Shown here: piece by piece, positions 1-12,800 of the stretch | How positions within the stretch are numbered: position 1 is the first letter of the stretch | Layout of the letters: each line of letters begins with the position of its first letter | Assembly: GCA_025449115.1 (NCBI GenBank) | Contig: JAHLKC010000006.1 | Coordinates: 62,001 to 126,000, forward strand | Direction of reading: 5' to 3' | Source: Chytridium lagenaria | Taxonomy: Eukaryota > Chytridiomycota > Chytridiomycetes > Chytridiales > Chytridiaceae | Length of the DNA: 64,000 bases | Made by a program: the position numbers and the translations under genes | Notes under the pieces: generated by a model | What the model was told of the DNA's origin: nothing | The model's input: the letters and a program-made list of their open reading frames with translations, nothing else | The model's database searches: none

Positions 1-71
1 TTTGATTGGGGGAGTCACGGCTTTAAAATGTGCGCCAAAGAAAAAGAATCTTTCATCACCTCGCCTCATCA

Positions 72-2356
72 ATGGCCGACACCGACAGATCACGTCCCGC
101 AACCCCAAAATCCATCTCATCAGATCGCATCCCACCCACCGAACCCCCAAAATCCCAATCCAATACAAGACCCACCACCGCAAAACGTCCAACAACGTCA
201 CGAGGTCCCATCACATCAGATGTGAAGGTTACGTCGAGACCAGGTTCAGCAATCCCTCCTTCTCGTCCACGGACCGCAAAGATGGAGATGGAATCACCAA
301 GGGCTTCACGGCCTGCTACCGCCAAAACGGATTCCAGACCAAGTACCGCCAAAGCAGACCCTGATGTCCCCCGTCGTCCAACCACATCCAAAGACCCAGA
401 ATCTCCACGCACGCGTCCCACCGCAAAATCAGACACAGATGCCCCCTCTCGTCGTCCCACTTCCTCCAAAGATCCAGAATCGCCACGATCGGCCCGTCCC
501 GCTGTAAAACCAGACACGGAACCCACGCGTCGACCTGTCTCTGTCAAAGACCCAGAGTCTCCACGCGCATCATCGAGACCGTCGACGCCGACATTGCTTT
601 CTAGGACGACGAGTGCGGTGACGGTGAAAAGCGTAAAGGCGGATCAGGAGGCGGCGACGTCGAGACCTGTGACGGCGAAGAATGGGATGAGGTCGGGTAG
701 TGCGAGGGTTTTGAAAACGTTGGAGGCGGCGGCGACGGCGGGGAAGGTTGGGGTTGCGAGTAAGTCACCTTCACGGCAGAATCTTGGGGAAGGGTTGATT
801 AAGAGTTGAGTTTGTTTTTTTCATGGTTGAAATGATGTTTTGTTTTTAACTCTTGGTCTGATGTTTTTTTTGTTTTTTTTTTTTTTTCGGTTGAACTTAC
901 GGTTATTTATTTTTTTTGTTTGGTGGAACTGATGGGTTTTTTTTTGTTTGTTCTTTAGCGATGCCGAAATCTGGGGGTTGGGTCGGATGGTTTAGTAACA
1001 GTGATAGTGAGATGACAAAGATATTTTTTGAGGTTGCGATTGAAATTGATGGGGCTGGGAATTTGAGTGGTGGACCGCGGGAGGAGTCATCGCCGTTTCT
1101 GTGTCAAGGTGAAATATTGGGAGTCTTTTCACAGGTTATTTTAATATCATGATCAGGCACTGTATCCAAGAACGAGCCTCATATGGTATCCTTTGTAGAG
1201 ACGGAACGGTTTGGTCATGACATCAAGTTTGAGGGGGTTTTGTGGAGAAGGCTATTGCGGGACGATGGCATAAGAGCAGTGGAGGTGAACCTCGTGGGAG
1301 GTTATGTATTTTCAGGATCAGTGATCCGGAACCGAATTGGAAGAGTAAGTGAATCGTGGTGGGGTGAAAGCTGATGTGGTGGTTTTTTTTTTTTTTTTAG
1401 AGACGTTGAGACCAGGACGGTGGGCTGGATGTTGTTGGTCGGAGAGAGAGAAGGATTGGTTGCAGGTATCGTTTGCGTGGCTTGATGTGAGAGGGGGTAT
1501 AGTTTATGGAAAAGACGAGTTGACGGATGATAATGTTTTCATCAAACACGAGGTAGGTGTAGCGTTGGATGACTGCAATGCTGATTTGCTTTCCAAGGGT
1601 CGTTCGATGAGTCTACAGGCAGAATTCGGATTCTCGTGACAGAATTGGTTTGAGCAAGATTCTTCGTTTAGGGTTTATTCTGGTGTTCTCGCAAAGGATG
1701 GACATATTCGAGGGTTGTGGACGTCATCAGAGGAAAGAGATATGGATGAAGACGAGGAAAGCATATTCGATGTTGTACCTGAAGATGATGATGAAGCCAC
1801 GTTAAGAATTTGGAGGGTTGACGGAGATGATGCTATAGAATGGTTGCCAGAGACTGGACATCCAATACTGAGCCGTAAGTTATGCTTAAATCATTCACTT
1901 TTATACTTGTCTTTTATAACAAAACCTATGGTTAGCACGTCTTCCCGAGGGAAAGTGGAAAGGCACATGGACTTACGACGGTGGTGTACAATCGACAGAC
2001 CACTGCACGTGGAATCTTCGCTTCCTTGCCAAAAACAACCGTATCCAAGGCGACGGGTAAGATGACCATACACATTTCCGTGTTTTTAACGTAAACCAGC
2101 ATTTCCATTCTGGACAGTCTCGAAGAAGAGTTTGTTTGCGATGGTAAGTTACATTTTGATTCAAGTTTAGCTTACGACAACTAAGGAACCTACGATGCTG
2201 AAAAAACACCATCAAGCTCTACCAATCTTACTTGACGACGTTATCTGTATATGTCTATGACCTCAGATTTGGTGAAAATGGTGCTTTAATCGGGAAGGGG
2301 AGCTCTAAAGACGACTCTGACGGTCTTGTTGTTGATTTCAAGTTAACGCGCATGTG
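72..2356 (+). CDS. Pro/Ser/Thr-repeat protein spliced to beta-repeat (barrel-like) domain, function unknown
   Basis: I do not recognise a named family. The first exon (from the ATG at 72) encodes a basic, disordered segment with at least three ~27-residue repeats of the form SRPxTAK...RRPTTSKDPESPR (about 337-600). A GTAAGT donor at 760 and a TTCTTTAG acceptor ending at 958 join this exon in frame to a second one, so the stop at 807-809 is probably intronic. Further in-frame junctions are 1108/1157, 1344/1403, 1552/1643, 1874/1936, 2056/2100 and 2143/about 2186. The spliced product then carries repeated beta-type motifs (FEVAIEIDGAGNLSGG, GKWKGTWTYDGG, WNLRFLAKNNRIQGDG), the W-x-G-x-W/Y pattern of barrel domains that often follow F-boxes in fungi. 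No F-box is visible. The 3' end is unresolved: one frame stops near 2234, while FGENGALIGKG in another frame runs to a stop at 2356. Confidence 0.6.
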
Positions 2357-3727
2357 AACCGCGAAACAAATGCCCAATAAGAAAACATCTATATATTAGG
2401 GTGTAGTGATGAATTAAGCAGCCAAGTGATGCAGATTGAGATCTAAATATAGCACGACAATACTAATAGAGATATTATAATCAAAATATATTAAAATCCA
2501 TATCATCATAGTACCGCCTTACTCAAACCAGTTACGAAACTTACTTTTAGAGGGACCATAAGACTGTTCATTCAGTTATTTTAAAAGTCTTCACTTCCAC
2601 ATTTTTTCGTTCTAATAAGAGGGAAGAAAGGGAATGAAACACGGTATGAACCAGAGTCAGCAATTCAAGATCTGTCGATTGCTACCTCAAGATGTTCAAA
2701 TCCTCGTCAAGCCTTTTTAAGCAATCTATCAAGTTTCCACTAGGCTCTGACCATACCTCTCGTTGAATGTCGTAATTCGATGTCGCCAGCACGGTCACTA
2801 ATTCCAACTGTAATTGTTTTTCTGCTCCAAATCCCTGTTACTTTCGACCAAGTCCTCGTCTGCTTTTCATATCAATTTTCTAGACAGCACCCTAATTTCT
2901 GAGAAAACTCAATCTCGATTGCTTCGTCCATTTGCAGGTGAGCCAAGTCAGATTAAAGCGGGGGTAAATTTATCTGTTCGGTTTCTGTTTCATTTTTTAT
3001 CTTCCTCGTCTTATTATTTGGACACTCGAGCTCATCCGCTTATATTTCTTGGTAACTTCATTCCACGTTCAAAATCCCCCAGAAATCGTCGAAGTCCCTT
3101 TTGTCAAGGTCATATCTTTTGGGGGATGATCTTTGGTTACGGGGAGAAAACCGGCGCGCGTTTGACCAGCTGGAGGTGGTAGGACTACCTCCAATTGAAT
3201 TAGGTATGCTTTTCAGTAAGAATAAAGGCAAACATATGAAATCACACGAAAAGAAACGGTTCATAGATCACCACTTTCTCATACTTATTCAAACCACCCA
3301 CAAGCCAAATGCGACAACGGGGCTTTCATACAAAAAAAGAAAGGAACAATCACATTAAATCAATTACGATATGCAAAGAAGAAAGAAAAAAAAAGACAGT
3401 AGAAACAGAACAGGTAAAAAATGGTGTGATGTAATAAGAGAAAAGGCAGAATAGAACAGAAAAGAAAAAAAAAAGAAAAGGAAAATGAAAAGGATGGCCA
3501 CCCCCAAAAAAAAAATATAATTGGAAATCATGCAGGAATGGGAATATTAAAAAAAGGATGGAAATAACTCCACAGAAAAACCACATATAAGAAGGGGAAA
3601 AAAGGCATACCATACAATAAAAACAACCAACGAATAATATAAAAACCGACATGCCAGAAAGAAAAGAAAAATATGCACCAAAATAAAAAAAATAGGTAGA
3701 ACAGCTCAAAACCGAAAAATGCCATCA
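2357..3727. other. Stretch without a confident gene; A/T-tract rich
   Basis: Weak coding-like pieces occur on the plus strand (2640-2720, containing LLPQDVQILVK, vaguely F-box-like; and 3100-3250), but they cannot be joined into a reading frame with good splice sites. From about 3350 to 3710 the plus strand is a purine-rich, A-rich tract. It is probably the 3' UTR or terminator region of the minus-strand gene that ends at 3728. Confidence 0.4.
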
Positions 3728-6410
3728 TCATTTTCCGCCCCCAATGCTCTTCTGCAACGACGCCAAAGCAATACTCGCCAACGGCTTCCCATCGTCCTCA
3801 TCCCCACCATCCACCACAGCCTCCTTCTTCCTCCCCTCCTTATGTCTCGTCGTCGTCGTCCTCGCCCGTCTCGCAGAAGACCCCAACGTTCTCTCAGAAA
3901 CCTCCTCCAACGAAAGCCTAGGCGCCGCCACGTCCCCAACAACCCTCGACCTTGCATTCCTCGGAAGCGACCCAGTCTTGGATGACCCAGGAAGAAGAAC
4001 ATCGGTGGTCGGCGGTCCAGCGTCCGAGAGTCTTGGACCACGGGTGGAAGTGAGAGGGGCAGAGGAAGGAAGAGATGATGAAAGGTTTCCACGGGATGAA
4101 CGTTTGGAAACGGAATGAGTGATTTCCGGTGGTTCGTCTTCATCTGGAGATAGAACCATGCGTTTGGATTTCGATGTTGTGTGAGCACGTGCGACGGCCG
4201 TGGATGCGTTTGAAGTTGACGTGACATACCCTGCCGCCACCTCCACATCATGTGAAGGAGACGGGGGTCTACCGATTCCAAGACTCCGGTTTCCCGATGA
4301 CGCCGACGGACTCCTCGCCGACTTCTTCCTCCCTCTCGGCAAGGAAGCATTCTTATACAACGGCTGCTCATCATCACTATCCGCGTCCGCCAACGCCCCG
4401 TCACTCTCTCCTCTCCCTTTCCTCCTCGCCACACCAGGTGGTACCTCGTCACCATCATCATCCCCACCAAAATCTCTCTGAAGATGATCAAACCCATGTT
4501 GATGTTCCTCTTCATCAAATGTTCGGAGACCTCGACTCGATCTACGCGGATTGGAATCGGCACGCTTCCCCATAGTATTGGATGAGGATGTGATGGAATT
4601 GGGTGCAGCGTGGACGACGCCTATACTTGAAGTATGGGCATGAGGCCTTTCTCCGCCACTTCGGCTGGGCCGACGATGGACGGGGTTGAGAGGTGCAGAG
4701 TTCGAGGAGGGGTTGCCGGAGGGTGAGTATCCGCGAATGTTGGGGTTTGAGCGTTTATGTTGAAGAGTGGAGGACTGGAGGTGTGAGTTTTGTGGGGTCG
4801 TCGAATTTTGACTGGGACGTTTCGATGTGCTGGTGTTTGAGGAGGTGGGGTGGAGAGGCGGGAGGAGCTCGTCCTCCATCGGTGCAGAAGCTGGTTTTCT
4901 TCGGTCGAGGGAGCTCACCCATGCACCGACGCGGTCAAACGAGGATGTTGCGGTTGTGATAGCATCAGCGTAAGCGACTGACGCGGAAAATGGCGCGTCC
5001 TTGTTGCTGATAGTGTAGTCGGGAGGTGGGAGGGATATTATCAACGGACCAATCTTGTGGGGCAGAGCCAGAGCTCATTCGACGACTTTGATTCTCACTA
5101 TTCCGTGAACGATGGGATTTCATAGTAAGGTTACGAACCTCGTCATGGGCAAAGTCGTTCACTAATGAACCAGCAAAGCCGTCAGGTGTTTTGGATATAA
5201 AACCAGAGCCAAGATCTCCTCCACCTAGGTAAGCCGAACCGACAGACATTTTGCGACTGTGATGAGCTGCATGATGACCGTGTGTTCCGCTGTGACGGTC
5301 CTCGTCAGAGTCTGACTCTGGACGGTTAGAGCGATTAGACTTTCGAGAACGACGATCAAGGGATCTTGGGAGACTCCCCACGTTATGAGCGTGGTTAGTA
5401 CTCGATTGCTTGGATCCGTCCCTCGTAAGCGTCAAATTTCCGAGCAAAGTCCCCGGTGCACCGATGATAGGAGGTGAAAGTGTATCGCGAGTCTCGATAT
5501 GATGGTCTTTTACACCGGTCGAAATGGATCCCAAAAGGGTTCCAGGTGCTCCTATACGGGGTGAGCTACATCAATCTCCTTTTTTTTGTTGACGGATGAC
5601 ATGGACGGCCGAGACGGCTCATCGCTTGTTCTCCAGGTCGGTTGTGATGACTAGTTGTATTTCCCTCCCCAACCAAACGATCGCCTAAAATAGTTCCTGG
5701 AGAAAACGGCGCCGTTGCGCCTTCTTCAGGATCCTTACGACCTCTCATCGCTTGCATTATTTCTAAATCACGACCATCACTGCCACGTTTCCGTCTCCAA
5801 AATCCACGTTGAACCTCGCCTTCCTCTTCAGACCGTGAAAAGCAGGGTCCACGACGATAGATCGCAAAGACGATACCGAACAGGAATATTCCAGCCAAAA
5901 GGGATATAAGGATCACGAACCAAACGGGTTGAACTCCTATGCCACCCAAATTGACGTAGCCAGAGGGGGTCCCACTGGCCCCACTACCGCCTCCTGAATC
6001 ACGCAATTGGCATGTATTTGAGCCGGAGCATGTGGAAGTACCCACGGTCACGGAAGCCGGATTTGTTGCTAATACGAGATTTTAGGCCCGGTGTCAAAAA
6101 AGAAGTAAAGGACGGAATCGACTAATAAAAAGTAGACACTCACTTAAACCAGCTGCCACTCGGACCGCAATACTTCTAGCACTAGGACAAGACCATGACG
6201 AAGGAGACAACGGTGTACAGGCAGATCCATCCCCTGAGTCCAACGGTAAAGCGTTCCCCACAAATGAAACCCCGGCCGGATATTGAACGGAAAGAGCGTC
6301 AGAGCTTTTCAGCGCGGAAGTGGCGGTCACAGTGACGTTGGACCAGCTGAAAGATACGCCATCCAAAACATCAGTGGTAATTGGGTATTTGATTTGGTAG
6401 CAGCAGTCGT
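3728..6410 (-). CDS. Single-pass membrane protein with large disordered cytoplasmic tail
   Basis: Function unknown. Reading 5' to 3' on the minus strand, the first recognisable exon (6410-6143) encodes an extracellular-looking segment with paired Cys (DDCCYQIKYP) and several Asn-glycosylation sites (SWSNVTVTATS). An intron with a GTGAGT donor (about 6142) and acceptor near 6072 leads to a Cys-containing stalk, then one strong membrane helix (QPVWFVILISLLAGIFLFGI) followed by basic residues. The remaining ~600 residues are Ser/Pro/Arg-rich and disordered, with a recurrent motif PGTxLGxxxxG (SPGTILGDRLVG, GAPGTLLGSISTG, GAPGTLLGNLTL). Frame changes at about 5550-5600 (next to an A8 run) and about 5000-5045 need either very short introns (28 and 43 nt) or are indels. 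The start exon upstream of 6410 was not identified. Confidence 0.65.
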
Positions 6411-7839
6411 CTGTAAAATCGCGATGATATGAAAAAGAGTATAATGATGATTGTTAGTTTAACCGTTTCCCAAAAGGCACAATAGGAGGCGATGTTAAAA
6501 CAATGATGTCTCCAGTAAACATTTGGAAGAAACCATTATTCAAATAGGATTTCAGAGATGACAAACGTCAAACTAGATGAGATGAAGGACTACAAAAAGA
6601 AGGAAACGGCCTTAACTAATGTCAGCAGCAGCCATGTCGATTAAATAGTGGTATAAACTTTAGCGGCTTTCCCGTCAGAGTAAAGAACAACAAATCTTTG
6701 TTCGTAACTGAAGAAAGCAGAGTCAAGGAGCTTCTTGATGTTTCCACTGCCAAGCGAAATAAATAAAGCTCAAGCTTTGAAAAGCGAGACCGTGGCCACG
6801 GTATTGCTCAAAGATCCCGTCAAGAGCAAACCGAGCGAGCGAGCTAGAGTCAGCCCTAAATGAAGGATACTTTATTGAGAGGTGGCGGGGGGGCCGCTCG
6901 AAATTCTTTTTCTGGTTTCAAACGTTGAATTCTTTTTTTTTTTTTTTTTTTTTTCTTTTTCTTTTCCCTACCTTTCCTCAATTTCGTATGACGGCCCATC
7001 CACATACAATTACTATGGTGGCGAAACCACTCAGTAGACTCTGACGAAAACAGCGAAACAGGTTTCGGCCTGCGAAGAAGATTCCTTTTTGTGATGATCT
7101 GTATAATTAACTACCAATACTCTTATTCACGATAGAATTATAAAGCAATTTAGAAGAAGTTTCTTCTGCACATGCTATCCATCTATCCACCACTTCATTC
7201 ATACCATCTATCCATCCATCCACACATTCATTCATTCCCATTTTATTCTTTTATACTAGTAACGTCCCAATAAAACAAACACGTACGCAGCATGTACATG
7301 TTTAAGAAGACTTCAACATTATTTTTATATGTACATCCACTTGTTACTCATTCCATATGTTCCACATAAACTATTGTATGAACATGAAATAACGTTTTAC
7401 GCGTCCTATATAGTTATTGAATAAGCTTTTGTGTACATACATGATAAAATATTTATTAATAAATAAAATACTTTTGAATATTCTCCAAAAATAGTATTTA
7501 TTACATAGTAAATTTATACATATGTAGTGTTTTAATAATAGATATTTATTAGCGTCGGACTTGAAACTTGAGAAATTAAATACTCGATTTGTCCTCACCT
7601 GATGATATACCCACTTGTGCCACTCACTAATACAATAAATATAAAAAAAACTCAAAAGCTAACTGCTGCTGCTGCTTTGTTCGCTTTGCTTGCTTCAAGC
7701 TATCAGATCAAAGCATCACCGAAAATATACTTATTCCCTGACTACCTACCTACCTACCTGCCTACCTGCGGTACTGCAGCCTACCCTGCTCACCTTATAA
7801 CCCTGCTCCATTCATCCATCCATCCATCATCGAGACCCA
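6411..7839. other. Divergent intergenic region, AT-rich with microsatellites
   Basis: This spacer separates the 5' ends of a minus-strand membrane protein gene and a plus-strand alpha-galactosidase gene. It may hold the missing first exon of the former (candidate ATGs around 6520-6630). A T20-class pyrimidine tract lies at about 6935-6965. CATC/ATCC microsatellites occur at about 7180-7240 and 7805-7830, and a TACC/TGCC tract at about 7740-7770. Most of 7250-7600 is over 70% A+T with no coding signal. Confidence 0.5.
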
Positions 7840-9738
7840 ATGCTGTTCACTGCTACGTCTGCTATTGTCCTGGCACTCGCACTTGCCAAATCTTCTCATG
7901 CCCTCGACAATGGCCTCGGATTGTAAGTCATTTCAGATACCCTCCAACTCTCTCTCTCTTTTGATCGGGGGCTCTGTGGAATCAAAGGAGTGTATTTGAT
8001 AAATGATATCACCTTATTCCAACCCTTCCTTACACGCTGCGCGAGAAAACACAACACCTTCTCTATTTCTCGATACATACCGATGACAAGAGTCTTTGCT
8101 AAAGCATTTTCTTATTGAATGCAGCACCCCAGCGATGGGATGGAACTCTTGGAACCTCTTTGCATGTGACATTAATGAAAACATCACCATCACCATTGCC
8201 GAGGCTCTTATCGCCAAGGGTAAGTTACTTGTCGAAGCTTTCACTTTTTAAACAACATGACTCAGGTTTGGACAAGGTTGGCTACAAGTACGTGAACTTG
8301 GATGATTGCTGGCAGCTTTCCAGAGACAATGATGGGTACATTGTGGTCGATGACCGTACCTTCCCGAACGGCATGAAATATCTCGCTGATTACAGTAAGC
8401 TCCACCCCCATATCTATCGATTTCTTTAAAGCTAACTTCTCGCGCATAGTGCACGCGAGGGACCTCAAGTTTGGTTTGTATTCCTCTGCCGGCACATATA
8501 CTTGCCAGGGTCGACCAGGCTCTTTGCGATACGAGAAAGAAGACGCCATCTCCTATGCCAGCTGGGATGTGGATTATCTCAAGCTCGACAACTGTTACAA
8601 TGAAGGTTGGGGCTCTAAAGAAGGCACCATTTATCGCTATGGAAAGATGAGGGACGCCCTTAACGCAACGGGTCGCCCCATCTACTACAGCCTTTGTAAT
8701 TGGGGTGAGTCGCGGAGCTGGGAGTACGGCATGGAGCTTGGCAACGCCTGGAGGACAACAGGCGACATTTGGTATGTGCTTGAAAGTGATGTTAATCTAC
8801 ATACTGACGCACTTTTCTCAGTGACTCCTACCAAGGCAGAGACTGCGCCGTTATGAACCTTCTTGACGACAACGTTGATCGAGTCCAATACTCTGCGCCT
8901 GGTGGTTTTAGTGACCTTGACATGTTGGAAGTTGGTAATGGTGGCATGACGCTTGCCGAATACCGCTCACATTTTTCTGCCTGGGTGGTGACCAAGTCCC
9001 CTCTTCTCCTTGGCAATGATATTCGTACAATGAGCGATGAGCTCGTTGACCTTGTTTCCAATACCGAGGTGATTGCTATCAACCAGGATCCTTTGGGAAT
9101 TGCTGCGCGCCGTGTCTTAAAGTCTCAAAAGTTTACTGTCAATGCTATGGGCGAGGAGGACGAGGAGTTTTTGGATGTGTGGACTGGACCTCTTCAGGGC
9201 GGTGAGCGTGTGTTGATGGTGTTGAACCGTGGCGAAACCAAGGTTGAGAAATTTGCTGTTGACCTCAATGCTGTCTTTTTCAATGATGGTCTTGAAAGAA
9301 ATTTGACGGCCCCCCAACCCGATTTCTACATTGACGAGAATAAGGTCTTGAGGCCTATGAATGCGACCAGCAACAGCAAAGGCAGGAGGGTGAGAGTTCG
9401 GAATCTTTGGACCAAGAAGAATGCTGGTTTTGCCACTGATGTTGTCGAAATTGACACTATTGCTGCTCATGACGTTGTTATGCTCAGGGTATGTAACTTG
9501 ACATGTGCCATACATCAGAGTCATCATTTATTCAATTATCCTTAATATCACACAGATCGTCCCCGCTTCTGCTTCGGAATGGATGGATATCATCAACCCC
9601 CACGTTGGGCAGTCTTCCTCCATCACTTTTATTCAAGTCCTCATTCTGACCTCTATTTTTGCATTGCTCGGATACGCAGCTTACCGCGCCTATGTTGTGC
9701 TTGTTCTCCAACGTGACGGGCAAATTCGCCTTGAGTAA
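7840..9738 (+). CDS. Alpha-galactosidase (GH27) with signal peptide and C-terminal membrane anchor
   Basis: This hydrolyses terminal alpha-1,6-galactosides (melibiose, raffinose family, galactomannan side chains), most likely at the cell surface. Six exons (7840-7922, 8125-8219, 8266-8394, 8450-8771, 8822-9488, 9556-9738) give an intact 492-residue protein with canonical GT-AG junctions. Residues 1-22 form a signal peptide ending SSHALDN. GH27 hallmarks follow in order: FTPAMGWNSWNLF, YVNLDDCWQ, KFGLYSSAGTYTCQG, the nucleophile loop VDYLKLDNC, then PGGFSDLDMLEVGN (GGWNDPDML class, acid/base region), SHFSAWVVTKSPLLLGND and INQDPLG. After the usual C-terminal beta domain the last exon adds a hydrophobic helix (FIQVLILTSIFALLGYAAY) and a short basic tail, which is unusual for a family that is mostly secreted and soluble. 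It is one of the few genes here without a frame break. Confidence 0.93.
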
Positions 9739-9887
9739 TGTAGTATTAAATATACCGTTGTTTCTATGCATTTGCTGTGAAGGTTTGTCCCTTCAACCCA
9801 GATTCGGTATAAATCTTTTTGAACAAGTGTCTTTGGGCCACCCCACCTAAACTATCCCTCTGCATCGCCCTTCAGCCCATCCCAAGG

Positions 9888-12800
9888 ATGGCAACTGAAC
9901 GGAGGAACAGTAGAGGTCTTGTGGGTCCTGTTCTTTTAAGACCGTTGTCAACGATAAATGGCAGCATCAATAGCACCAACACTGTGATCATATCGCCCTT
10001 GCGGAATGATGCGCCATCATTAAAGAATCCTTTGCAATATCAGCAACACCAGCAGCAGGGAAGAAGTAAACCTGGAACTCCGGCTGGAGGAATAGTTGCA
10101 TTGAGTCATGCGGGGACGGCGAAAGGAAGTGGGAAGAAGTTTCAGTTTGAAGCTGACTTTTCTTGGTTTGGTGAGGTATGGGCGGAGTCGATGGATTACA
10201 TTCTTTAGACCTCTGTTTCCAATCTTTGCGTCTCTTTCTATATCTCGGTACCCTGTGGGATTCATGGGCTTTCCTATTGAGTATTTCTGAACGCATTACA
10301 CGATTTTTAGGCCGGACCCAAAGACCATGTTTGAGATCAAGGAGAGACTTGGGGAGGGTGCATTCGGGGTCTGTCTTTAAAGCTGTTCATAAAAAGACGG
10401 GGTTTGTTGTTGCAGTCAAAGAGATTTTGATCGGACGGGTGAATGAGAAGGAGAGTATACAAAAGGAGATCAACATGCTCCGACAGTGTCGACATATCAA
10501 CACGGTGCAATATCACGGTGAATATTTTTATTCAAGGTTCTTGTTTGTGTAGTAGAAGCTGACACCCTGACGGTTTGCGTGTATTTTTAGGCTGTTTACC
10601 TGTGGACGACTCCATTTGGATCTTGACGGATTACTGCCGAGCTGGTTCCATCACGGATTGCATTGAATTGACGGATGCCACGTTCACGGAACCGCAGATT
10701 CAAATTGTTCTTGCAGCCGCTGTGGATGGGCTTGCCTTTTTGCATGAGCGTGGGATTGTGCATAGGTGTGTTGGAGGCTTTGTTTTTTTTTGTGTTGCTA
10801 TTTTTTTGGAGGGGAGGGGGCTGTAATATACACTGACCCTGTAAATATTTGTAGGGATGTGAAATGTGCGAATATTTTGTTGACGGAGGATGGGGTGGTG
10901 AAGATTGCGGATTTGGGGTGTCGGAGAAACTCACGCAGACGATTTCGGCAAGGAACTCGGTGGTGGGGACACCGTATTGGATGAGGTGAGTAAAGGTTGA
11001 ATTTTTAAGAAAAGAAAAGATGCCAAAGGGGGTTTTATTTTGTAACTCTTTTATGAATTGAATAGTCCTGAGGTTATCACTGGATCAGATTATGGCACCG
11101 AGGCTGATATTTGGAGTTTGGGAATCTCGGCCATTGAAATGACAGACGGTGTTCCACCTCACTCTACTGTTCATCCGATGAGGGTTAGTTTGGATTGATA
11201 TGATGTTGATGGGCTAATGTAGACTTTAAGGCCATGTTCAAGATCCCTTTTCTCCCACCGCCAACCTTAATGAACCCCGCCGCATTCTCTGACATCTTTA
11301 ACGACTTTATTGAAGCATGTCTCGTCAAGGACCATAAACGTAGACCCACCGCGCTTGATTTGAAGAAACACCCTTTTATATCGCATATCATTGGAAGGAC
11401 CGAGCGGGACATTGTTAAACCCCTTGTTGAAAAAGTTCAAGAGGTGATTGCACGACGCGAGGCCAAAATGTTGGAAGAGTCTATGCGATCGTCGTTCTCG
11501 GACGATAATCTAGAGTGGGATTTTTGGGTGACATTAAGAAAGACGTTGTGGTTGTGCCTGAGCGTACGATACGGCATCAACGGTCCGTGTCGGAGAGTAA
11601 TGTGTGGTTACCGCAACCAAAGATTCCGCCTTCTGTGCGGATGAAACGTCGATCACCGTCGGAATCGTCGAATGGGTCTGTGATTATTCATTCGGATGAG
11701 GAGGATGTGGATATTGGGGGGGATGTTGTTCGGTATCGGGGGGATGCGGATACGGTTCTTTTGTTCAGTGAGGGAGCTGATAAAGGAGGGGTTTATGGGA
11801 AGGGGAAAGATGAGGAGTTTTCGGTGGGAACAGTCGTGCTTCATGAAGGAGAGACTCAGGTGGATGTTGTCTTGAAAGACGCGACAAGACCTACTCGTCC
11901 ATCGTATGATTCGGGAACCACCATCATACATGATAATGAGGCTTTCGAGGAGGTCGTCATCATGAATCATAGAGTCCCACGCCCTAGTTTCGAGACTGAC
12001 ACCACTGTCATCCATGACCTGGAACCCGAATCCGAGATTTTCCTTCGTGAACGGCATGCATCGGAAGGTAGCAAACCGTCTAAATCTCGAGACCAAGAGC
12101 TCGATCTTTCTCGTATGATGGAGGATGAATTTAATCCAGAATCTCTTATCCTTGAGGGTCCCTCGTTTTTAAACGGTCCAAGGATCCATGGGAACGCTTA
12201 TGCGTCTGATGATGAACAGGATCGACGGAGAAGTTATTTCAAGCGAGAGTCTATGCATCATGAAGCGGCTATCTTGGGGGCTGCTCAAGCGGCGTTTTTG
12301 AGTTCACAGCAGAATATGCCGAGGAAAACGATGGTGCCTATTGGGACTGCTTCTTCTCCAACAGCGGTGTCTGGAGCTAGTGGATTAAGGCGGCGCTTTC
12401 AGAGCGGAGAGGAGAATAGTCTGGTGGCTCCTAATGGGAGAGGAACAAAGATGGGGAAACGTCAAGGGCAGAATCAACAGCAAATTCATGCACAAGCAGC
12501 CAAGCCCGGTGTGTCGAATCCCCCGAAATCGAAAATGACAGATATGCTTCGTGGACGTCTTGAGAAATTCAAGGCGACGTTGAAGGGTGTCATGTCGGAT
12601 GCTCGATCGAGGGATGATAGAGGGCTTTCTGGAACTGCTGAGAATCTCATGAGATCTTCGAGACGTCTTGGTAAACAAGGGTTGAGACCGTTCAACGAAA
12701 AGACAAAGTCTCCGTCGTTTGGTGAAACGTCGCGACGGAGAATGCTGTCTGAAGATACGTTACGGAGGGGGAGCGAACCGGCTCCCTACCAGGACTGGAA

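Noticed and set aside
3350..3709. Minus-strand open frame rich in Phe/Tyr/Leu that looks like a membrane protein
   Set aside because: Arises from an A-rich low-complexity tract on the plus strand; no splice sites or varied composition, more likely a 3' UTR.
10366..10369. Programmed ribosomal frameshifting as explanation of the kinase frame change
   Set aside because: Breaks of both signs occur in many unrelated genes without slippery heptamers or a common signal; indels are simpler.
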